Positions 22,226 to 33,454 of a DNA stretch of 64,000 nucleotides are shown piece after piece (the stretch's first letter is position 1; each line of letters begins with the position of its first letter). Position numbers and translations under genes: made by a program. This DNA comes from Aurifilum marmelostoma (taxonomy: Eukaryota > Ascomycota > Sordariomycetes > Diaporthales > Cryphonectriaceae). The stretch spans positions 310,001 to 374,000 of the forward strand of contig JAMXSV010000005.1 of the NCBI GenBank assembly GCA_027559495.1. The letters run 5' to 3'. The notes beneath the pieces are model-generated. The model was not told where the DNA came from. It ran no database searches and saw only the letters and a program-made list of their open reading frames with translations.

Positions 22226-23370
22226 ATAACTAGCTGCAAGAAAGCTAAAACTGCTAATAGCTCTGCCCTAGGCAGTATCCCGCGCAATAATAGCTGCTCT
22301 AGAGCTTCTTCTAGCCCCCTTAACTATAGTTAGACTGCTACTATTGCCTGCTACTAGAAGGCTATTTAGGATGCTATTGCTAAGTTCTCCTGCAGCCTAA
22401 TATCTAATTACTTTAAAGATAAGAGTTTCTAGCTCCCTATTTACTCTCTAGTTGCTAATATAATTATAAGCACTTATAAGATATTTTATTTTAAGTGCAT
22501 TACTTGCTTAGCTGCTAACTTTAGTATATTCTATATTAATACTACTAATAGATAGCTACTCTCTATTTGCTTCTCTTTTATTTGCTAATCTAAATAAGCT
22601 TAGGCAAGCAATACTTCTACTACTTTTATACTATTAATAGCAAAAATACTAGTTATACTTATACTATAATATATCTCTTATAAGCTTTATTCTCTTTGCT
22701 ACTTCTTAGCTAACTTCCCCCTCTTTCTTAGCTTGCTTATAATCTTAATATAATTAATACTGCTACTATATTAGCTTTAGCTACTTAAGACTTTAATTTT
22801 AGCAATTCTAGTAAATTCCCTTTCTTATTAGCTACTTAGGCGCTGCTAATTTGCTTCTTAAACTTTATTATAGCTTAATATAATACTAATTAGGCTGCCT
22901 TATTCTAATATAAGAAGATATAGCTAAAGAAAGCTATTATTAGTTTTAATATTAGCCTCTTTACTGCTTTCTCTAAGGGCAGTATATTAGGCTTAAATAA
23001 GCTATACTTATATTATATAAGTAGCTGCTTTTTTCTAGCTTTATCCTTTCTCTTTAATTATTTGCAGTTCTATAAGATTAAGCTAATATAGGAAACCTAT
23101 AATGCTCTTTAAGATCTCTCTAGTACTATATAGTCTATTTGCTAAGAGCTTATTTAGCTAAATTGCTCTCTTAATACTTAAAAGCGCTATTATAGCTTCT
23201 CTGCTGCTCTAAATAAGGAGAATAATAATAAAAGTAAAGATAATAATAAGAATTAGATTAAGTAGATTATAAATTAGCCTATTTTGCTTATCTCTAGTAG
23301 TAGCAAATTACTATGCTGCTTTATAGCTGCTAATTGCCTAGTAGTTAGTAATTATTATTAGGCTTTCTTT
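22226..23370 (+). pseudogene. RIP-damaged Ser/Cys-rich reading frame, antisense to element C
   Basis: One plus-strand frame reads as a plausible low-complexity protein if TAA/TAG are taken as mutated Gln or Trp codons. It has a Ser-rich start (ANSSALGSIPRNNSCSRASS), a KCITC pair, a second Cys pair near ICFSFIC followed by QSKQA, and a Lys/Asn-rich end (NKENNNKSKDNNKN). It lies beyond the chromodomain of the minus-strand element C and opposite to it, the same layout as the antisense frame of family A. Start and end are approximate and the frame could shift. No known family recognised. Confidence 0.35.
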
Positions 23371-24560
23371 TAAATTTTTAGTTTATTGCCTTCTGCCCTT
23401 ATTCTGCTATATCTCTCTTTTTTTTTTTTTTATTAAGGGGGAAGGAGGGAAGTTATATATTCTGCTTTTAACTTGCTCTCTATCTTATTAAATTTCCTTT
23501 CTCCTCTAATACCTTATTTCTTCTTAACTCTATAGTAAGTAATCCTAATTTCTCTTTTTCTTTCCTAGCTTAGAGCTAGCTTCTTAGCTAATATAGAGCA
23601 GCTCTTTAACTCTTAATATAAATAACCTTCTTTATAAAAATAAAGAGCTTATCTAGTGCCTCTGCTAAAGCTTTAACTGCAATATTAAGTTTATTACTTG
23701 CTTATTCGCTATTTAATTGCCTATTTGCTTCTGCCTAGCCTAGAATTTCTTTAATTACTAAATTATCCCTTATAGCTACTGCGCTCTTATTATATTCTAA
23801 AATCCTAGCTATTATTATATTAATAATTCTAGTATATTCTTATCTTTTTATTAGCTTTAAAGCAATTTATTAGCTACTAATTCTACTAATTAATTCTTTT
23901 AATTACTACTTTTGCCTAGAATATCTAATATTTTGCTATCCTATTAGTATTCCTTATTTTCCCCTTTTTCTAGCTCTTATTATACTAATTTACTATTCTT
24001 TAGCTTTATAGAAATAATACTCTCTGCACTTATTTTAATCTTCTCTTTACTATAGCTTATTCCTTTAACTATAATAACCCTAGTATATACTTTTCTTTAC
24101 TTCTCTTTACTTTCCTTACTACTAATAAGCTGCTTTCTTTCTGCTAGCTTCTATTAACTACTAAATTCTTTATATCTACTACGCCTTTAACTATATTCTT
24201 TACTATTAAAAGCAACTTAATAATATTAAATAGGAATAGAAGCAGCTTTATATTAGCATAAAAGTTAAAGCTTCTAATGCTAACTTAATAAATCTCTACT
24301 GCTAAATCTATAAGTTAGCTATAATAATTATCTTCTGCTATTAAGCTCTAATCTAGCTTTAGGGCAAGCTTAAGAATAAGCGCGCTCTAAGCGCTAAGCA
24401 TATTAAGCGCAATAATCTTATTGCTTAGGAGTAAAATAAGTTCTATAGTAAGATTTAGATTATTTTATTAAATAGCTTTCTCTATTTTAGAAGTATTAGC
24501 TCTTTAGCTGCTAGTTAGCACTTTATTAATTTTATAAATTTAAAGCCCTATATTTCTAAG
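23371..24560. other. RIP-mutated sequence of unknown content
   Basis: AT-rich sequence between the antisense frame and the chromodomain of element C. I could not recover a coherent frame or a terminal repeat. It is probably the 3' non-coding part of element C. Confidence 0.4.
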
Positions 24561-25412
24561 GCTATTACTATAAGCTATTATTTTCCCTTACTAATCTATA
24601 TTATCTTTTAAATTTATCTAATGCTTTTACCTATTCTATACTCTTAAGTAGCTTCTATATTAGTTCTTTCTATTCTATCTATTTAATCTATACCTTATAT
24701 TTAGAGAGCTTCTCTACTTAAGAGCAATTTATTCTTAATTTATTTTTAGCCCTTAAAATTAATTCTATATAAAACTTAGATTTATATTTGCTATTCTTAG
24801 GAATAACTATATTTAAGCAAGTATTCTGCATTTGCTGCAAAAGTAGCAAATTGCTAGCAGCTTGCAATAATAAATCTATATAGAATTATAAATATATGCT
24901 ATATAATATATCTAGCTCTACTATATATAAGCTAACTACTTTTATTATCTTATACTTTCTATATAGCTAAGCTAGCTTTTAAAAGAGGCAGTCTATTACT
25001 ATATTCTTAAGAAATAGCTATATATTATTCCTAATAGCGAACTATTCTGCTAGTGCTCTTCTTTAGTTTGCACTTTCTTTTATTTATTGCTAAGTTGCTG
25101 CTATAGCTACTTATATAAATTCTATTAACTCTCTTAATTATTTTATAAAACCTTTTGCTCTTATATATAGCAAATAAGCTAGTATTGCAAAATATTCTAC
25201 TTTTTAGATAATATTAGCATAATATCTATATTAAAGAAAAAAAAAAGCTTAATCTAATTATAATAATATCTTTATTATTAATAGCTAATTATACGCTTGC
25301 TAGCAGCTATAGCTAATCCTCCTATATATATACTATAAATGCCCTTAGATAGTTAAGAACTTTCTAATTAGCTCTTTTAGTTACTCTATCTATCTCTAAG
25401 TAGTAGGCAGTA
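24560..25412 (-). pseudogene. Element C (Ty3/gypsy): integrase C-terminal half and chromodomain
   Basis: Minus strand, reading away from el1. It starts inside the integrase core (a damaged AYHPETDG-type block reading YYLEIDRVTKRAN), continues LNYLRAFIVY and VQLAINN-like text, then IVELDILYSIY with a linker, and ends in a chromodomain-like stretch (FYIELILRAKNKLRINCS). Stops are nearly all TAA/TAG. The upstream half of the same gene is at 40521-43403: el1 was inserted between them, right after KQRLST. Confidence 0.65.
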
Positions 25413-25871
25413 TGTAATGAGCACTGCTATAACCGGGGTATATAATAAGTATACAAAGGGTTTATATTAGGCAAGAACGATATTAAAGTGTAATCTAAAG
25501 AATATAGAAATAATCTTCAAAGTCTTCTATAGTGTGTTATTAGCGGTGAAGCTATTACTTATATTAGAGGTAATACTTAGATTAATAACTAAAGAGCTAT
25601 ATACTAAATCTATCTAATAGTAATGAATGTATTCTTATATATCTAGTCTTCTAATATAGCTAATTTGGATAGCAATATATCTAAATTATCTAGATATTCC
25701 TAGATAGCATATATTTAAAGCTATCTATCTTAGTTGGTCCTTATTCTAACCCTAACCCTAGATTACATAATCCTAGCATAGCTCTATAAGTAAGTATTAA
25801 ACTTCTTGCACTAAGGGTTTCGTTCTAGGCAGCCCTAGTATCCTATGTTATAATGGTTATAGGTTATAATA
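25413..25871 (-). repeat. LTR of el1 (3' LTR in element orientation)
   Basis: Starts TGTAATGAGCACTGC and ends GTTATAATA (originally TATAACA). It contains a telomere-like CTAACCCTAACCCTAG near 25748-25761. Alignable by eye with the seven other full-length LTRs of the window. Confidence 0.85.
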
Positions 25872-26065
25872 TTATTTCCCTCCTATTAATTATTATTCTA
25901 AATAATCTTTTATAAGTTTCTTATATATTATTTTATTGCTAAATTATGCCTTTCTAATTTATTATATTAAATAGAGTTAATAAATCTCGATTTTTAAGTT
26001 CTTATGCTAAGAAAATAAAATAGAAGGATTTCTTTTTTTCGATTATTCTTTAAAACGCTATTGCT

Positions 26066-26605
26066 ATGCCTTCTTGTTTTTTTTGCAAGAGTTATAGCAT
26101 TTTATTTTATTAAGTTTTCCCTAATAATTCTTCCTGCTACTCAGAATGTATTTGCCTTAAACGTTTTTAATGCAATATTTAGGGCCTTAGCGCCTTAAAG
26201 ATTTAATAAATCGGAATTTAATATTAATATCTAAAGAAGCAATTAGAGGGTGCTAAGGGCTAGCTTTATAATACTGCTATAAAGGTTAAGCGCCTGCAGA
26301 AATAAAAGTATATATAGTTTAAGAAGATAATGCGCATAGTTCGTTATAGCCTTAATAGTATAGAGGCATTAGAATATATAGAAGCTAAGGAGGAGCGTCG
26401 TTGCGCTTCCGAGATAGTTTAAGAGGTAGTCTCTAAAGAAACTGCTGCTTCTGCTAAGATTCCTAATTTTGAGGAATTTAATTAGAATTCTATAGATATA
26501 GGAAATGCTGTAGTAGACTAGTTGGGTTTCTTAGCCGAGAGATTGCCTGCTGCAGCCTCTAATTCTTATTCTAGAGTAGAAAAGTTTGCTAAAGAGGCCC
26601 CTTAA
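26066..26605 (+). pseudogene. Antisense frame of family A (el1 copy), Cys-rich plus coiled coil
   Basis: A plus-strand frame, opposite to gag-pol: ATG at 26066, 179 codons, stop at 26603. It starts MPSCFFCKSY; Cys residues at codons 4, 7, 24, 28, 30 and 36 look like a small zinc-binding module. A heptad-like segment QLEGAKGQLYNTAIKVKRLQ follows, then an acidic/Ser-rich tail (SKETAASAKIPNFEEFNQNS, with Q restored from TAG). Internal stops are only TAA/TAG. The same frame with the same length occurs in el2 and el3. It is Cys-rich at the N-terminus like fungal zinc-knuckle-type ORFs, but I do not recognise the family. Confidence 0.55.
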
Positions 26606-26884
26606 ATCTTAGCCTTATTAGTTGCTATTCTAGGCTCCGAATTAACTAGTATATCTCTAACTATTTATATCCCTTAACTAGTATAGTACTTTATTTAGTA
26701 TTTTCCTTTAGCTAGTAGTATATTTTGCTAACTAGTAGGGTATTAATTAATAGATTATATTCTTAGTTATATTTCTGCCTAACTAGTTTAATTTCTAGCA
26801 TACTAATAGTTTATTTATCTAGTTTAAATCTTAACTGCTTATCTTTATAACTAGTTTATCTAGTAGCCTTAAAATGCTTATTAT

Positions 26885-29800
26885 ATATAAGCTAAGTTTT
26901 CTTTAAGTTCCTATATATTTTCGCTTACTAGATAGCCTTTCTATTTAATATAATATTCTAGGTTATGCTAAGGACCTTTATATTTTAGAATCCTTCCTAC
27001 TTTATATTCTAGCTTATTATCTTTAGCTTTAATATTATTATTTATAGATATTTCTTATATTGCTAGTTCTAGGAGTAAAATGTAGAATATTAGGTATATT
27101 CTTATTCCTGCTAGTAATGCAAGTTTATAATTAACTAGAGAGATTTTTCTTAAGATTTTAAAGAGTCTAATTTTTTTGTAATTAAGTTTATTATTTAGTT
27201 AAGTAGTTCTTATATTTTTTTATTTTAAATAAACTTTATCTTCCTCTTATAAGATTAGTCTCTTAATCCTCTTAGAGTTAGCATATTTGGTTATTTATTC
27301 TTATATAAACTAAAGTTCTTATTAAATATCTTCCTAAACTTTCTTAATACGCTATATTTATTTTTCTGCTGCTTCTGCATTTGCCCTTAGCAATACTTTA
27401 TAATATGCTATTAAGTTATATCTATAAAGTGTATAGAATAGTAAGGTCTTTATTATGCTTATATTTGCGCTATTATATATAAATTGCGCTAATAGTAATA
27501 ATTTAACCTAGTTATTCTATTTCTAATTAATATAGTGCCTAAGGTATTATTTAATAATTTAGTTTATTTATTCTATTTATCTATTTATTTATAAATAATA
27601 GGCTATTAATATTTTATAGTATACTCTAAGTTGCTTTATAAGTAATATCTAAAAGTATAATATAAATTTTCTATCTCTATCTAAAATAATCTCTTCTAGC
27701 ATATTATAATTAGCGATAATTATCTTAAGAAATGTATATGCAAGTTCTTCTGCTATACTGCTTTCTTTATAGGGGAGAAAGTAAGTATACTTGCTTAGTC
27801 TATAAATTATTACTAGGATACTATTATATTGCATCTTAGTTAAGAGTTCTTATAAGATAGGTAGCTTAATAATAAAGTCTAGGCTAATTAATTGCTAAAT
27901 AGTTATAGGTATTAGTAAGGGTTATAGCAATCTATAAAGCTTATATCTTTCTGCTTTATTTTTCTTGCAATTATTGCATTTCTAAATAATTTCCTTAATT
28001 TATATCCTAAGGCTTAGTAGATTCTAATATTACTTAATTTGTTTATAAGTAGCTTTAACTCCTTAGTGCCTATATGCTAGTGCGCTATATATATTCCTAA
28101 TATATTCTTCTTATTCCTATAGAGTTATTTCTTCTAGTTTCTTGCCCTAGTACGCGATTCTAAGTATTAAGTTAATTTCTTATTTCTATATAAGGTTCTC
28201 TTCCTTATTTTAATTAAAGAGTATTTATTCTTTAATTCCTAATGCTAGTATATAATCTAATTATTAACTAAAAGCATTTGCTTTAGTATTTTCTTTTCCT
28301 TAAATATAGCTAATTTTAATATTAAATTATAAGAGGAATTCTGCCTATTATATTTATTATTTATTTAAAACCTTAGTTATTGTAAATAATATAAGATTCT
28401 TATAATTAGTAAGTACTTTAATTAGGTATTTTACTCTAATAAAGTAATATTGCTATTCTTAGAATATATATATTATAGCTATAAGTTCCTTATTTAAGAT
28501 TCTATATTATAGTTCTAGATTATTTAGCTTCTTTAAGAAGTTAGCAATAAGATATAATTTATTCTAATTATCTTATTAAATAAGTTCTTTACTAAGTATA
28601 TAGTCTAATATATTAGTTGCTACTTCAAATTCTTAGCTAGGGTCAGCTTCTCTTAAAATAGGTTCTTATATAACTTATTCCTTAATAGCATTAAAGGCTT
28701 ACTGCTCTTTTCCTATCTAATAGAAAGATTTATCTTTTTTTATAAGCTCTATTATAGGTTATATAATCTTCGAGTATTATCGGATAAATTATTAATAGAA
28801 GTTAGCGTATTTAAGAAATGCTCTAATATTTATAATATTCTTAGGTATTAGCTAATTCCTAATTGCTTCTATCTTATCTTTTTGCATATATATGCATCCG
28901 GATTTAATTATATATTTAAGATAATTAACTTTTTAAATATAGAAGTAGCTCTTTTTTAGTTTAATAAAGAGTTTAGCATTTTAAAGAGTCTATAGCACTT
29001 TTTATATATGCTATCTATAAGTTGCTAAATCTAAGAAGTAAATAAGAATATTATTAAAGTAGGCGATAATATAAATATCTAGATGCTCTCTAAGTATTTA
29101 ATTAATTATTTCCTAGAAAGATATAAATGCATTAGTTAATCTAAATAGCATAATTAAATATTTATAGTGCTTATATCTTATGCAAAATGCTATTTTCTAT
29201 TCTTTGCCTGCTTTTATTCTAATAAGATTATATGCTTTTTTAAGGTTTAGCGCTATAAACTATTGCGCGCTTTATAGCTAATTTTATAATTCCTTAATAA
29301 GTAATAATAGATACTAATTTTTAATTATAATATTATTAAGCTATCTATAGTCTATATAAAGTTATAGTTTGCTATTTTTCTTTAGTACGAATAAGATTAA
29401 GTATCTTATTAGTAATTATGATAGTTATATATAACCTTTCTTTAGATTTTTGTTAAGATACTCTCTAAGTGCTTCGAGTTATACTTTATCTAGTCTATAG
29501 ATAGGGAAGAATTTAGGCTAAGTTCCTTTCTTAAGTGGGATTTTATAGTTATATAGACTATATTCTAGTAATTCTATAATTAATTCTCCTTAGAATAGTT
29601 TTGTAAACTTATAGTACTCTTTTAGTATGCTAGCAAGTATTAAGATTAGTCTTTCCTTTATTTCTGCTTCCTAGAGGAATAGTAGATACTATTAAGCATT
29701 TTATTGCAATTATTTATTATTTTTGCTCTATATTGGGCTAAGTCTTCCTAATTAGTTTTTATTTACTTATATTTTTAACCTATGCTTATCCTGCATCTAT

Positions 29801-31976
29801 AGATTTAAAGCGTTTATAATTCTTCTCTATAAGCTATTAGTCCCTGCTAATTTAGAGGTATATAGTAAGTGCTTATTTAAGCGCTTATCTTAGCTATTCT
29901 TAGTAACTAAGTCTTATTCTGCGCCTTTAATTGCAATTATCCTATTGGGTATAGCTTATTTCTAAGAGATTTGGCTAGTAGTCTAATTGATTTAAGGATT
30001 ATGCTTCTTAAGCTATAGAAGTTTTAATATTATATTATAGTATATTATATTTATAATATTAAAAGAAATAAATATTATATATCCTTAGTTTAAGATAAGT
30101 AGATAATTAGTTTCCTTATTAATTACCTCTTAGTTATATGCAATAGGTTATCCTTTTACAGTATTAAGTATATAGAGCTTCTCTTTTTATTGCTATAGTA
30201 TCTTTGCTATATTAATAATGCAGGGGGATATATAATTCTCTTATGCGCTGCTATCTAATAGCGCGCTATAATATTAGTTATTAATATTTATATTGAGCTA
30301 TATATATGCGTAGCTTCCTTTTGCTATTATATATAGGGACCTTATAGTTCTAATTAACTATTATTCCTTTATAGGCGATCTTTTCCTTTTAGGGCCTTTT
30401 TAGCTGCTTACTAAGCTAGTACCTTAGCTTATTATTATGCATATTTATAATGCTTTTTATTGCATTGCTATATATGCTAGATATATGCTTTATTCTGTAT
30501 ATAGATAGTATATTATTTTATTAGATATTGCTACTATTTATATTTTTTGTCTATATAAGGCCTAGGGCAATCCTTTGGTAATCTAATAAGTGCGTTATAG
30601 TATTTCTTTTCTAGTACTTCTCTAAATTGTAGTTCGGATTCCTTATATGCCTAAATAAGTTATTCTTCTTCCTTAGTTAGAAATTACTTATATTTAACTT
30701 TTTCCTCGAAATAGGTTTAATAGCTATAATAGATATATAAGATCTATGCTAATTAGTAGTATCTAAGGTAGAATGCATTAATTCTAAGATTCTTTAATTT
30801 ATTTGCTTTATAATTCTGAAGTAGAATGCTCCTAAAGAGGGTTTTTAGAGATATTTTGTATATAAGGTATTCTATTTAGATATTAATATCCAGATTATTA
30901 GAACTAAGACTGCTGCATTAGGTAGTTAGTACCAATTCCTCTAAGTTATCTATATATTATTGCATAATAAGCTCGAGTAGGATATTAGGTTATCTATTTT
31001 AGAAGATTTCTTCTTTAAGAATAAGTATCTTTATAGTATATTTTCCTATAGGGGCTAGAGTAAAGTTTGCATTTTCTAAGTTATTATTGCGCTTATTATA
31101 GGCTAGGGATATTATAGTATCTAATATATGCTTATTATTATCTGTAAGCTATATAAGATAGTGCTATAGGGGAAACTTTCTTAGGTCTTATTCTTCTTTA
31201 GATCTCTAATCTATAAGGTTAGTAAAATAATCCGATTATTTGTCCTTAATAGAAGCTTTGCTTCTAATAGCAAGTTATTATTATTCTTTAAGTTTCTAGG
31301 AGAATTATCTTAAACCTTCTTTCTCTAAAAGGTATAATATGCAATTATTATTATAATATATAGTCTAATTAAGGGACTTATAATTAATAGAGTCTATCTC
31401 TTGCTTTATTAGGATATTTTTATTTAGATAATTAGGTTCTTGTTATATAGTAATGTTAAGCTATTGTCTTTTCTAGATAGATTGCTATTATTTTCTTTAT
31501 AGTTATTAATATTTCTATGCAAAGTATCTAGGCTTTCTATAATTAAAGCATGCTCTATTACTTTTATCTTAAGTTTAAAAGTTATTGCATTAATGCATAG
31601 CATCTAGTTCTATTAGGCTAGTATATATACTGCTGCTTTATATTATACTTATATAATTCTATTATTTTTCTTAATAGTTCTGCTAAGGCTAGTAGCATTT
31701 TCTACTATTAGCTAGGGCCCTAAACTTTTATAATTATCTATTATCTTTATAGTTTTTCTCTTATTATTATTTAAAGATGCAGTTATTAATTTATATTGCT
31801 ATTATAATATATTCTGCTAGGTTATTAGGTTAGTTTATTTTATAAAGTTCGTTTTTAACCTTATTCTTTAGTTCTTTATAAAACTAGAATATTAATACTT
31901 TATCTTTCTAGCTAACTTATTCTATATATTGCTTAAATTTGGCTATATAATCTAAAGCAGCTTTAGTTTGCTTAAG
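26885..31976 (-). pseudogene. el1 gag-pol remnant (minus strand)
   Basis: From right to left: gag up to the el2 insertion, protease at about 30.2-30.3 kb, reverse transcriptase with YFNNIL at 29044-29061 in place of YLDDIL, RNase H, integrase zinc-binding region (about 27.9-28.05 kb), integrase core (open piece 27834-27649: VIIYRLSKYTYFLPYKESS, EEIILDRDRKF) and chromodomain (about 26.89-27.02 kb). Both catalytic RT aspartates are changed to Asn and stops are frequent, so it is dead. Confidence 0.75.
31972..31976. repeat. Left target-site duplication of el2 (TTAAG)
   Basis: TTAAG directly abuts the start of el2; the same five bases follow its end at 39533-39537. Removing el2 and one copy restores the el1 gag sequence, as seen by comparison with el3 (GCTTAAGGTCTATAAGACTG there). 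Confidence 0.85.
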
Positions 31977-32439
31977 TATAATGAGCACTGCCGTAACCGG
32001 GGTATATAACAAGTATATAAAAGGGTTTATATTAGGCAAGAACGATATTAAAGTGTAATCCAAAGAATACAGAAATAACTTTCAAAGTCTTCTGCAGTGT
32101 ATTACTAGCGGTAGAGCTATTACTTGTATTAGAGGTAATACTTAGATTGATAATTAAAGAGCTATGTATTGAATCTATTTAATAGTAGCAAATGTATTCC
32201 TTATATAACTAGTCTTCGAATGTGGCTAACTTGGATAGCAATATATCTGAACTATCTAGATATTTCTAGATAGCATATATCCAAAGCTATCTATCCTAGT
32301 TAGTTCTTATTCTAACCCTAATCCTAGGTTATATAATCCTAGCATAGCTCTATAGGTAAGTATTGAACTTTTTCTGTACTAAGGGTTCTGTTCTGGATAG
32401 CCCTAGTATACTATATTATAATGATTGCAGGTTATAATA
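31977..32439 (-). repeat. LTR of el2 (left)
   Basis: 463 bases. Starts TATAATGAGCACTGCCGTAA and ends GTTATAATA. It carries a partly mutated telomere-like stretch CTAACCCTAATCCTAGG near 32322-32338. Confidence 0.85.
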
Positions 32440-32633
32440 TTATCTCCCTCCTATTGATTATTATTCTAAATAATCTTCTATAAGTTTCTTATATATTGTT
32501 CTATTGCTAGATTATGCTTTCCTAATTTATTATATCGAATAGAGTTAATAAATCTTATTTTTTAAGTTCTTATGCTAAGAAAATAAAATAGAAGGATTCT
32601 CTTCTTTTGATTATTTTTTAAAATGCTATTACT

Positions 32634-33173
32634 ATGCCTTCTTATTCTTTTTGCAAGAATTATAGTATTTTGTTTTATTAAGCCTCTTCTAACGATTCTT
32701 TCTGCTGCTTGGAATATATTTGCCTTAGGCGTTCTTAATGTGATATCTAGGGCCTTAGCGCCTTAGAGATTTAATGGATTGGAGTTTAATATTAATATCT
32801 AGAGGAGCAGTTAGAGGGTGCTGAGGGCTAGCTTCGCGACGCTGCTGTAGAGATTAAGCGCCTGCAAAAACAAAAGCATATATAGTTTAAGAAGATAATG
32901 CATGCAGTTTATTATAGCCTTAATAGCGTAGAGGCATTAGAATATATAGAAGCTGAGGAGAAGCGTTGCTGCGCTTTTGAGATGGTCTAAGAGGTAGTTT
33001 CTGAAGAATCTGCTGCTTCTGCTAAGATTTCTAATTTTGAGGGATTTAATTAGAACTCTATAAATATAGAGAATGCTATAGTAGATTAGTTAGGTTTTCT
33101 AGCTAAGAGGTTGCCTGCTGCAGCCTCTAGTTCTTATTCCGGGGTAGAGAGGTTTGCTAAAGAGATTCTCTAA
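32634..33173 (+). pseudogene. Antisense frame of family A (el2 copy)
   Basis: The least mutated copy of the antisense frame: ATG 32634, 179 codons, stop 33171. It starts MPSYSFCKNY, then FCCLEYICLRRS, then the coiled-coil-like LEEQLEGAEGQL, RDAAVEIKRLQKQK, and SVEALEYIEAEEKRCCAFEM. All internal stops are TAA/TAG at sites that can be read as Gln. Start, stop and length match the el1 and el3 copies, with no net indel. Confidence 0.55.
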
Positions 33174-33454
33174 ATCTTAGCCTTATTAGTTATTATCCTG
33201 GGCTTCGAATTAATTAATATATCCTTAACTATTTATATCCTTTAACTAGTATAATGTTCTATTTAGTATTTTCCTTTAGCTAGTAGCATTTTTCTGCTAA
33301 TTAGTAGGGTATAAATTAGTAGATTATATTCCTAGTTATATTTCTGCCTAACTAGTCTAGTTTCTGGCATATTAGTAGTTTATTTACCTAGTCTAAATCT
33401 TAACTGCTTATCTTTGTAACTAGTTTGTCTAGTAGTCTTGAAGTGCTTGTTGTA

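Noticed and set aside
25740..25765. CCCTAA repeats as a real or interstitial telomere
   Set aside because: Only two to three units, always at the same position of the LTR in eight copies; they belong to the element.
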